Positions 34,625 to 41,228 of a stretch of 41,228 nucleotides of DNA are shown piece after piece. The DNA comes from Baia soyae (GTDB lineage: Bacteria; Bacillota; Bacilli; Thermoactinomycetales; Thermoactinomycetaceae). Made by a program: the position numbers and the translations under genes. The stretch's first letter is position 1, and each line of letters starts with the position of its first letter. The stretch spans positions 1 through 41,228 of the forward strand of contig NZ_SLXV01000024.1 in NCBI RefSeq assembly GCF_004341445.1, given 5' to 3'. The notes under the pieces are model-generated. The model was not told the origin of the DNA. It searched no databases and was given only the letters and a program-made list of their open reading frames with translations.

Positions 34625-34671
34625 AAATGGCGGTAGACAAGATCCACTCTCGGATCAGTCTACCGCCATTT
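34625..34671. terminator. Bidirectional terminator
   Basis: AAATGGCGGTAGAC pairs perfectly with GTCTACCGCCATTT, with an inner GATCC/GGATC stem. It serves the convergent rsmF and Bcr/CflA genes. Confidence 0.92.
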
Positions 34672-34678
34672 CTTTTAC

Positions 34679-35944
34679 TTAATAGCTATTCTCTTTTTGT
34701 AGAGCACTCGTCGTCCCGATAAAGAAATAATAGCAACTTAGTGAACCAATTCCGCATAGCGTTGTAATGATCCCTAGTGGCACTACCGTATACTCGCCGG
34801 CAATGCCTACAAATGGAGCAACAACTCCACCTAAAACGAGTGCAATAACGCCTAAGACAGCCGCAGCACTACCTGCTGATTTCCCTTGACTTTCCATCGC
34901 TAGTGAAAAAACGGATGTCGAAACAACCCCTACACTTGATACGACTAAAAATAAAGGAATTAAAACCACATAGAGTGGAGCCTGATTTAGGAAAGCGATT
35001 AATAGTAATCCACCGCCTGAAGCAGACATGATCAGCCCCGCCTTAAATAAAGACCGCTCCGAAAATCTTCCTGCCAATTTACCTGTGATCTGACTCGCAA
35101 TCATAATTCCTACACCATTAATGGCAAAAATAATACTAAATGTAGTGGCAGTTCCATGATAGATGTTCTGCACCATAAAGGATGAGCCCGATATATAAGC
35201 AAACATCGCAGCAAACACTAACCCCTGACATATCGCATAACCCATAAAGGTGCGATCTCGTAAAATGCGAGCATAGCTTAATACGGCTGGACGAACTCCG
35301 CTTTGCGCACGATTTTCAGCAGGAAGTGTATCAGGAAGCCCCCACGCCACGATACCAAACATACCAAGTCCGATGATACTCAGTACGATAAAAACTCCCT
35401 GCCATGGAGCAAAGCTTAATAATTGTGCTCCCATAATCGGAGCTAAAATCGGCGCCAATCCGTTAACTAGGGCGAGCAAAGCACAAAAGCGTGTTAATTC
35501 AGTCCCTACATACAGATCACGAACGACTGCACGTGAAATCACAATCCCTGCTGAAGCAGTCAATCCTTGGAAAAATCGCAACAGCACAAACATCCAAATC
35601 GATGGACTCCATATACATAATAAAGATATGATTCCATATGATAATAACCCGATTAACAAAGGCTTCCGTCTTCCGATCATATCACTAAGTGGACCTGTAA
35701 ATAATTGTCCTACACACATACCTATTAAAAAGAGCGTAAGGCTCATTTGAACCAATGATGGACTTGCATGAAATTCATTTGCTATCTCTGGAAACGCCGG
35801 TAAATACATATCAATGGATAAGGCTCCAAATGCGGAAAGCCCACCTAAAATAATCGCCATTCTCCAACGCCCGGAAGAAGACTTCTGATTTTGATTATTA
35901 TTCTCAATTAAAGTTTCGATGATAGTCTCCTCCTTCTTAGTCAT
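34679..35944 (-). CDS. Bcr/CflA-family multidrug efflux transporter
   Basis: A 421-residue major-facilitator drug:H+ antiporter with 12 membrane helices. The first loop motif LSIDMYLPAFPEIA is typical of Bcr/CflA. The motif A region FTGPLSDMIGRRKPLLIG and RAVVRDLY are present. A hydrophilic N-terminus of ~28 residues precedes the first helix. Substrates (bicyclomycin-, chloramphenicol- or cysteine-type) cannot be told from sequence. It is a single gene. Confidence 0.88.
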   Translation of the reverse strand: MTKKEETIIETLIENNNQNQKSSSGRWRMAIILGGLSAFGALSIDMYLPAFPEIANEFHASPSLVQMSLTLFLIGMCVGQLFTGPLSDMIGRRKPLLIGLLSYGIISLLCIWSPSIWMFVLLRFFQGLTASAGIVISRAVVRDLYVGTELTRFCALLALVNGLAPILAPIMGAQLLSFAPWQGVFIVLSIIGLGMFGIVAWGLPDTLPAENRAQSGVRPAVLSYARILRDRTFMGYAICQGLVFAAMFAYISGSSFMVQNIYHGTATTFSIIFAINGVGIMIASQITGKLAGRFSERSLFKAGLIMSASGGGLLLIAFLNQAPLYVVLIPLFLVVSSVGVVSTSVFSLAMESQGKSAGSAAAVLGVIALVLGGVVAPFVGIAGEYTVVPLGIITTLCGIGSLSCYYFFIGTTSALQKENSY

Positions 35945-36082
35945 CCTACTAAGGTTACTACGGAAACCGAAAAACGTAAATGAGAAATCGACAAAAATTG
36001 ACTACTTTTTGTTCGCGTTTCTAGGTTTTTCGCATAGAAATATATGGAAATCATGTATCTCCTTCTGGAAGGATGACAAAAA

Positions 36083-36286
36083 ATGAAGCGTAATCTAGTA
36101 CAGAAAAACGAATTGTATCCCCATATCCAGCTATCTATGGGAATGATCGATCCAGACTATGTACACATTAATCATTTTTTACAGAATCCTGAAGATGGGA
36201 CAGAAGTCTTACTCCTACAGGAGGTAGAAAAGAAAGAGGATGCCCTCCCTAGCATCCAAGTTCATTTTCATTCTAGGCGAGAGTAA
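36083..36286 (+). CDS. 67-residue protein, function unknown
   Basis: Begins MKRNLVQKNELYPHIQLSMG and ends VHFHSRRE. It is soluble and highly charged, without a signal peptide or Cys. A GGAAGG ribosome binding site lies about ten bases upstream, and a strong terminator overlaps its stop, which support expression. I see no family match. It is oriented away from the Bcr/CflA gene across a 138-base gap, and the MFS operon converges on it. Confidence 0.65.
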   Translation: MKRNLVQKNELYPHIQLSMGMIDPDYVHINHFLQNPEDGTEVLLLQEVEKKEDALPSIQVHFHSRRE

Positions 36287-36328
36287 GAAGGGTGCAATTC
36301 ACAACTACATGTGAATCGCACCCTTCTT
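36286..36328. terminator. Bidirectional terminator
   Basis: AGAAGGGTGC/GCACCCTTCT and ATTCACA/TGTGAAT form a long stem with one mismatch and a 6- to 7-base loop. It serves the 67-residue gene and the convergent MFS gene. Confidence 0.88.
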
Positions 36329-36358
36329 CTGTGGTTCATTACACTTTATTAGCTACAT

Positions 36359-37636
36359 CTATTCTGTTTCTGTTTCAGTCTGAGCAACCTGTACGAGATC
36401 GGGTTTAGGAGCTGATAACCGGAGAAGTGGCAAGAGGAACACTACGCCCAGTAACATCAAGATACCTGAGATTTGGTAAATCCATGTCAGGGATAGATTC
36501 TCTTTTAGCAGACCTGTGATACTCATCATGATGACAGTCGCCCCTATGAAGAGCGGAGTTAAGATCCCGTTTACCCGGCCAATAAAATCGGAAGTAGTAT
36601 GTTGCATAATCATCGTATTAATCCCGATCTGGATAACGGGCATCCCCATACCAGCAAAAAACTGCGCGATTAACGTTAACCAGAGTATTTCCGATATGCC
36701 AGAGATGGAAATGACGACGGCATTTACCACAAGACCGATTACTAGTAATCGTTGAGGGGCTATTTTCTTAGCAGCTAAGAGCGCTAGAGCACCACCCGCC
36801 AACATACCAATGCCATTCACCATAATCAGCCACTGAAGATTTTCCTTTGGCAAGTGTAGTTGTTCCGTCACAAGGAAGATCGCTAAAGGTTGAATTAAAC
36901 CGATCGAAATACCTGCCATAAAGAAGGTTCCACCCAGAGAACGGAGCACCTTGCTGGAGAGAACATACTTAATACCTTCCTTCATCTCTTGAACAAGAGA
37001 AGACTGATTCTCTGTTTCTTCTTTGATCTCAGGGTCAGCAGGTAGAAAAACAAGTGAGACCGCAGAAAGTAAAAAGGCCACCACTGTAACACTAATAGCC
37101 GTATTGATTCCAAACTGCTGGAAAACAAATGTTCCTAAAACCGGGCCTAAGATCATAAAAATGGAAAATAACGATTGATACAGCGACATCCCCGATTGCA
37201 TATGCTCTGCTGGCACATGAATCTTAAACAACTTCATTCCGGATGGTTGCGAAAACTGGGAGAGAATCGCTGAAAATAACATGGCAAAAAAGAGGACTTT
37301 CCAAGTAAAAAACAAGAGCGCGATTAATACGAAAAAGATCGAGATCGCACTTAAAATATCGCACCAAATCATGGTCTTCTTCGGTCTCCAACGATCAGCA
37401 AATGTCCCTCCAACAAAGGAGAAAAGAAAAATCGGCGCAAACTCAGCCACAGAGATCATCGACACTGCCACTGGGTCACCGTTGGTCTGATCCACTACAT
37501 ACAACAAAATGGCATAGTTTCGAACCCATATCCCGATTTGTAAAAACAATCCCGAAGCCAGAATCGCTTGGATAAAACGATTTCGGAAGAGGGAGGTTAC
37601 TTTCGGTGATGAGACGTTTTCTTGGTAAGTATCCAT
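36359..37636 (-). CDS. MFS transporter (drug efflux type)
   Basis: A 425-residue transporter with 12 predicted membrane helices, beginning after a ~15-residue hydrophilic N-terminus. It has FVGGTFADRWRPKKTMIW (motif A-like) between helices 2 and 3, and resembles MFS_3-type macrolide/enterobactin exporters such as MefA/EntS. It lies 84 bases after a TetR gene on the same strand, which suggests a regulator-pump pair induced by the pump's substrate. The start has AAAGGA nine bases upstream. Confidence 0.85.
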   Translation of the reverse strand: MDTYQENVSSPKVTSLFRNRFIQAILASGLFLQIGIWVRNYAILLYVVDQTNGDPVAVSMISVAEFAPIFLFSFVGGTFADRWRPKKTMIWCDILSAISIFFVLIALLFFTWKVLFFAMLFSAILSQFSQPSGMKLFKIHVPAEHMQSGMSLYQSLFSIFMILGPVLGTFVFQQFGINTAISVTVVAFLLSAVSLVFLPADPEIKEETENQSSLVQEMKEGIKYVLSSKVLRSLGGTFFMAGISIGLIQPLAIFLVTEQLHLPKENLQWLIMVNGIGMLAGGALALLAAKKIAPQRLLVIGLVVNAVVISISGISEILWLTLIAQFFAGMGMPVIQIGINTMIMQHTTSDFIGRVNGILTPLFIGATVIMMSITGLLKENLSLTWIYQISGILMLLGVVFLLPLLRLSAPKPDLVQVAQTETETE

Positions 37637-37720
37637 ATTCTACGTCCTTTTCATATAAGATAAATTCTTTATAAAACAGCGGTCGTTACATAGAGAGCGT
37701 CCAACCACATCCATACTTTA

Positions 37721-38314
37721 CTATTTTTTCTTAGAAATTCCTTCTAAGAAAAAGGTAACAGCACTTCGATATAAGTCCTTCATTTCTTCGATACTCATTT
37801 CATAATAAGAGAGCGATAATCCCTCTAATAAAGCACGATACGTACGAGCAAGCAGGGTAACATCGGCCGCTACAAATTCTCCTTGCTGTATTCCTTCCTG
37901 AATGATCTCTTGGAAGATTTGAAATGTCCTTTTTTTCATCTCTAAAACTTGCTCAATTACTTCTTCCTTCCCTAACTCTTTGGCTGAGAATTCCTCGGAA
38001 GCCTTTAAGAGTGGGTTCCGAAAGTCTTCTACATAAAACTCAGTGAACCCGTACACTTTCTCAATCACATCGGTATACTGGTTGCTTTTTTGTTGCCATT
38101 TTGAAGTCAAATCTTGTGCATTCTTCTCAATAATATAGAGGAACAAAGTTTCTTTACTTTTAAAATGATAGTATAGGCTCCCTTTACTGACACCTGATTC
38201 TAAGCAGATATCACCAATTGACGTAGCTATATACCCTTTTTTAATGAACAATTCTTTCGCAATCATGGCAAGCTCTTGCTTTGTTTTTTGAGCATCATAC
38301 CTGCGGGAAACCAT
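37721..38314 (-). CDS. TetR-family regulator of the MFS transporter
   Basis: A 197-residue repressor. The N-terminal helix-turn-helix (AKELFIKKGYIATSIGDICL, SGVSKGSLYYHFKSKETLF) is of the QacR/TetR type. The C-terminal ~140 residues form a ligand-binding domain typical of TetR_C_11-like proteins. It is the first gene of the operon with the MFS pump, and an inverted repeat lies 17 bases upstream of its ATG. Confidence 0.88.
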   Translation of the reverse strand: MVSRRYDAQKTKQELAMIAKELFIKKGYIATSIGDICLESGVSKGSLYYHFKSKETLFLYIIEKNAQDLTSKWQQKSNQYTDVIEKVYGFTEFYVEDFRNPLLKASEEFSAKELGKEEVIEQVLEMKKRTFQIFQEIIQEGIQQGEFVAADVTLLARTYRALLEGLSLSYYEMSIEEMKDLYRSAVTFFLEGISKKK

Positions 38315-38330
38315 GAATCAAACCTCCTAT

Positions 38331-38351
38331 AAACAAACCGACCGTTTGGTT
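38331..38351. promoter_or_regulatory. Likely TetR operator
   Basis: AAACAAAC (38331-38338) faces GTTTGGTT (38344-38351) across CGACC; 7 of 8 bases pair. It lies directly upstream of the tetR ribosome binding site. Autoregulation is inferred. Confidence 0.6.
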
Positions 38352-38383
38352 TATTTTAGCGAATGAAGCCTCTGAAGTCAATT

Positions 38384-38428
38384 AAAAAAGAAAGATATCC
38401 ATACTGCATTGGAATATCTTTCTTTTTT
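38384..38428. terminator. Bidirectional terminator after the peptidase gene
   Basis: AAAAAAGAAAGATATCC pairs with GGAATATCTTTCTTTTTT with one bulged base. It lies 18 bases past the peptidase stop and upstream of the tetR promoter region. Confidence 0.8.
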
Positions 38429-38445
38429 GTGCGCTTACGTAGTCC

Positions 38446-40020
38446 CTATTTCACAAATTGAGTAACAAAATGAGCTGGATTCAATGTTTCGCCAGTAGCA
38501 TTTTCAATCAGTTTAGACCATCCATTCCGATCACCTGGGAAGAAGATCTCTTTTAAGAACCAGTTACCTACCTCTTTATTGAAGTAAGTAGGGCTAATAT
38601 GTTGTTTAATGTGTTGATCAAATTGAGAAGCCGTTAGTTCTCCCAGTAAATAGTTTTGATAGTACGCTGGTGCAATCGTAAAGTGAATTTTAGAAGCCCA
38701 ATGTGGCTCATCTACCTGGTTCGGTGGCTCCACAAATTGAACTTCTTTTACGATTTCCCACCATAACTTATTTAGGTCTTGGTCGGGATCGCGATAAAGT
38801 TCCCGTTCAAATCGGACAAAGGTAATAACCCAACGAGCCGTGATTAACATCTGACGTTGCTGCATTTTCTCTAGACCTAGTACGATTTTATCTAATGCAT
38901 CCCCATCTACTTGGGCAATTTCCGACAACCATTCCCGGTTCTTTACCAGGCGACCGAAAAACATCGCCACAGCTTCCGTTGTGAAAATATGGGCATGTGT
39001 ACGTAAAAGAAACGGGATCTTCCGATCGATATATTTGTCATATACCGCATGGCCATATTCATGAAGCATCGTTTCCATCCAGTATTGGTTATCATGAATA
39101 TTGCATAATACCCGCACATCCCCTTCCCGATCCATATCGAGACAGAACGCGTGCTGGTTCTTCCCTTCCCGTTCATAGAGATCGCTCTTAGCTAACATAT
39201 CGCGAATCTCCATTCCCATCGATGTAAACGTATCAGCCGTTAATTTCTCCACATTCCTTCCTTTTAAAAAAGGACTTACATCCGCACCCGGTACTACAGG
39301 AGCATCTTGGAAAAACGGATCTTTATAATGCCATGGCTGCAAAGGGGTATCCTCTGACAACCCATATTGAACGCGAAGTTCATGATCTATTTCATCTTTC
39401 ATCGCTTGGAAAGGACCATCTGTTAGCTTCTTTAGGTCGTCAAAAATCGCGAAAACCTCATCGCGATTTAACTCTTGCAAGTCAAATGACATTTGATGAA
39501 AATCTTCAAATCCTAAGCTTTGGGCTGCTTGATTACGCACACGAACGAGTTCCAATAATCCGGAAGCTACCTCTTGCCCAATCGCCTTGCTAGCGTTCCA
39601 TACTTTCTCACGCAAAGCTACATCTGTGTTAGTGAGGAGAACTTGACGTACTTGGTTCTCCGTCCACTTCTCTCCATTTACTGTAGCGCGGAACGTATTA
39701 AAAATATTGCTTAGCTTAGAAGATAATTTGACCATTTCTTCTAAGGTCTCAGCAGGAAGCTGATTTTCGAGCGCTGATTGATGGAGGCGTTCGTATTGGC
39801 GTCGCTCTATCGAACCTTCTGGAGCCTGAACCATTTTTTCCTTCAACATAGCAAATCGTTTCGAATCCGAACAATATAACCGATACTGTGACTCAGCCTC
39901 TACTTCTTTATCCTGCCAATCTTGCGAACCCGTTGTATTTACCATCCAGATGGCTTCTGTCATCATAGACGATAGCTTACGTAAATGGTTATTTTCTTCC
40001 TGTAAAAAACGATCGGTCAT
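38446..40020 (-). CDS. M2/M3-type zinc metallopeptidase
   Basis: A 524-residue, mostly helical metallopeptidase resembling the peptidase M2 (ACE-like) and M3 families. Zinc site HEYGH is at residues 320-324 in METMLHEYGHAVYDK, and the third ligand is probably Glu349 in TTEAVAMFFGRL. No signal peptide, so it is likely a cytoplasmic oligopeptidase or dipeptidyl carboxypeptidase. It follows the exporter-like gene by 27 bases on the same strand, so the two may be co-transcribed. The final family (M2 or M3) needs a profile search. Confidence 0.82.
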   Translation of the reverse strand: MTDRFLQEENNHLRKLSSMMTEAIWMVNTTGSQDWQDKEVEAESQYRLYCSDSKRFAMLKEKMVQAPEGSIERRQYERLHQSALENQLPAETLEEMVKLSSKLSNIFNTFRATVNGEKWTENQVRQVLLTNTDVALREKVWNASKAIGQEVASGLLELVRVRNQAAQSLGFEDFHQMSFDLQELNRDEVFAIFDDLKKLTDGPFQAMKDEIDHELRVQYGLSEDTPLQPWHYKDPFFQDAPVVPGADVSPFLKGRNVEKLTADTFTSMGMEIRDMLAKSDLYEREGKNQHAFCLDMDREGDVRVLCNIHDNQYWMETMLHEYGHAVYDKYIDRKIPFLLRTHAHIFTTEAVAMFFGRLVKNREWLSEIAQVDGDALDKIVLGLEKMQQRQMLITARWVITFVRFERELYRDPDQDLNKLWWEIVKEVQFVEPPNQVDEPHWASKIHFTIAPAYYQNYLLGELTASQFDQHIKQHISPTYFNKEVGNWFLKEIFFPGDRNGWSKLIENATGETLNPAHFVTQFVK

Positions 40021-40047
40021 TCTTCTCTCCCCTATTCTCTCTCGCTT

Positions 40048-41055
40048 TTAGTTAGGTGATGGGTCCATCTTCTTTGTTGTTGATTTACCAGATGAATCGG
40101 GAGCTGCTTTCTTTTTGGATAATGCTTTTTTGATAATCAGATAACGTTTCATTTCCCCGACAAAGAAATATAAACAAGCCCTCGTTTCGAATTCGATCCG
40201 ATCTACTGGGAGAGGTTGCTCGCGAAACTCTCGTTTCATCTGTTCAAGTCGCTCTAGATAGATATCTGCTGTATTCCCAGGGTGAATGGCATCTGCTAGT
40301 TCTTCTAAATAACAAGCAATCTGTTGGCTTTGGTCGCATGTATGATTCAACATGGATACTGTTGGCATAATTCGTTCCATGATCTCGAATTGCTTCTCCC
40401 TCATTTGGAAGTATCGATACATGGCTTTTTCTTCTTCTGTGCTATGGTTCTCAATGTTATGTAGTGCCATTTCTTTGGCTTCTTTGATCCATTCTGCCGT
40501 TTCCATCAATTCTTTTCCATCCCAATTACTTTCACCGTACCGTAGATAAATAGCCATCTCCCGAAATATCCGCTTAAAATTTTGTTCAATCTTACGTTGA
40601 TGCTCAAGCAGTTTCTTTTCAGAGCTCGGCATATAGCTATTCACTACAAATGCAACTAAAATACCGATCACGATAATCCCTAATTCATTTACAATGACAT
40701 GCCAATCGATATGTTGCAACGTGTATAAATGGGAGATGATGACTGAGGCAGCAGGAATCCCTTCTTTTGCCTTGAGCCCTACCATAATGGGAAATGTGAC
40801 CAATAATAAAAGCGTAATCGTCCATGGATGATATCCGATATTTTGAAAAATCAACCAACTAATGAGCAATCCAATCACACTTGTCAAGAAACGTTCCCAC
40901 GCTGTTTCATACGAACTCTTCCGCGTTTGTTTGATGCAGAGGATCGTAATGATTCCAGCACCGGCGTAGAAATCAAGGTGTAAATACTGTGCGATCGCAA
41001 TCGCAACACCTGCACCAACCGCACTTTTAATGGTACGGTAGCCAATTTTAAACAC
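40048..41055 (-). CDS. Aromatic acid exporter-like membrane protein (FUSC/ArAE)
   Basis: A 335-residue membrane protein. The N-terminal ~140 residues hold about five to six helices starting YRTIKSAVGAGVAIAIAQYL, typical of the ArAE_1 (YqjA-like) domain. A long cytoplasmic helical region with charged coiled-coil-like segments follows to the end. Family members are thought to export aromatic acids or be related to FUSC transporters; the substrate here is unknown. The start is a GTG with GAGGTGA upstream. A group II intron end lies 80 bases upstream. Confidence 0.82.
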   Translation of the reverse strand: MFKIGYRTIKSAVGAGVAIAIAQYLHLDFYAGAGIITILCIKQTRKSSYETAWERFLTSVIGLLISWLIFQNIGYHPWTITLLLLVTFPIMVGLKAKEGIPAASVIISHLYTLQHIDWHVIVNELGIIVIGILVAFVVNSYMPSSEKKLLEHQRKIEQNFKRIFREMAIYLRYGESNWDGKELMETAEWIKEAKEMALHNIENHSTEEEKAMYRYFQMREKQFEIMERIMPTVSMLNHTCDQSQQIACYLEELADAIHPGNTADIYLERLEQMKREFREQPLPVDRIEFETRACLYFFVGEMKRYLIIKKALSKKKAAPDSSGKSTTKKMDPSPN

Positions 41056-41134
41056 TTGTTTTCACCTCAATCATAATAATACGAATGTACCCTATTTACC
41101 TACAATACACAATCACATTATGATGAATACCTCA

Positions 41135-41228
41135 ATCGAGTAGGAGGGGGTGATTAACCCCCGACCTCTCACACCACCTAGCATGCGGTTCCGCACTAGG
41201 CGGTTCACTTAAGTCTGACGAATCCAAT
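41135..41228 (-). mobile_element. Group II intron 3' end (domains V and VI), partial
   Basis: Read on the minus strand, a domain-V-like hairpin lies at 41206-41170. It has a lower stem ACCGCCTAG/CTAGGTGGT, a two-base TG bulge, and an upper stem TGCG/CGCA with a GAAC loop. A domain-VI-like hairpin follows at 41170-41138. Its stem GAG, AGG and GGGGG pairs with CCCCC, CCT and CTC. One A is left unpaired between CCT and CTC, which is the expected branch-point position, seven bases before the likely 3' end (CTCGAT, ending at 41135). The rest of the intron and any reverse transcriptase lie past the window. Confidence 0.7.

Noticed and set aside
1-41228. tRNA, rRNA and CRISPR arrays
   Set aside because: No cloverleaf-like CCA-ended segment, rRNA signature or regularly spaced repeat was seen when reading intergenic regions.

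Overview
The window reads as a low-GC Gram-positive (Bacillota, class Bacilli) chromosome segment. Supporting signs are strong GGAGG-type ribosome binding sites, FadR, CcpA-cre and LexA sites of the Bacillus type, an lcfA/fadR/etfB/etfA fatty-acid locus, and a YolD plus Y-family polymerase pair. A lasso-peptide cluster carrying a PIMT-type methyltransferase resembles the one known from Lihuaxuella thermophila, so Thermoactinomycetaceae is my best guess. That placement is inference. No tRNA, rRNA or CRISPR array was seen, and no gene-free gap exceeds about 300 bases.

Layout. 1-8.1 kb (minus strand): a xylose-type ABC importer (xylF, xylG, xylH) with a perfect cre site. Upstream of it lies a three-gene sensor: a membrane-anchored sugar-binding protein, a LytS/YesM-type histidine kinase and a YesN/AraC-type response regulator. 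8.3-10.7 kb: a small secreted beta/gamma-crystallin-like protein, then uvrC. 10.9-16.2 kb (plus): two paralogous multi-pass membrane proteins, then a MacA/MacB-type efflux operon. 16.2-20.2 kb (minus): a 53-residue protein, a COG2509-type FAD enzyme, thioredoxin, and a LexA-type-controlled translesion polymerase/YolD operon. 20.3-23.8 kb: a 41-codon small gene, two secreted proteins of unknown role, and an XRE regulator-Nudix-CYTH operon.

23.9-27.4 kb (plus) is the standout: a compact lasso-peptide cluster in the order PIMT-like methyltransferase, 34-residue precursor (missed by length-limited gene calling), lasso cyclase, RRE protein (B1) and leader peptidase (B2). The predicted core, GTKLNDTADENSHRW, would form a Gly1-Asp9 ring and carries Asp6-Thr7 inside it. 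This is the arrangement expected for an aspartimide-modified lasso peptide. A terminator-like hairpin separates precursor and cyclase and probably sets their stoichiometry.

27.4-31.7 kb (minus): etfA, etfB, fadR and lcfA, with a consensus FadR operator. 31.9-34.6 kb (plus): a BaiN/HI0933-type flavoprotein and an RsmF-type rRNA methyltransferase. 34.7-41.1 kb: a Bcr/CflA transporter, an unknown 67-residue protein, a TetR-controlled MFS transporter, an HExxH carboxypeptidase and an aromatic-acid-exporter-like membrane protein. The last ~95 bases look like the 3' end (domains V and VI) of a group II intron in minus orientation that continues past the window edge.
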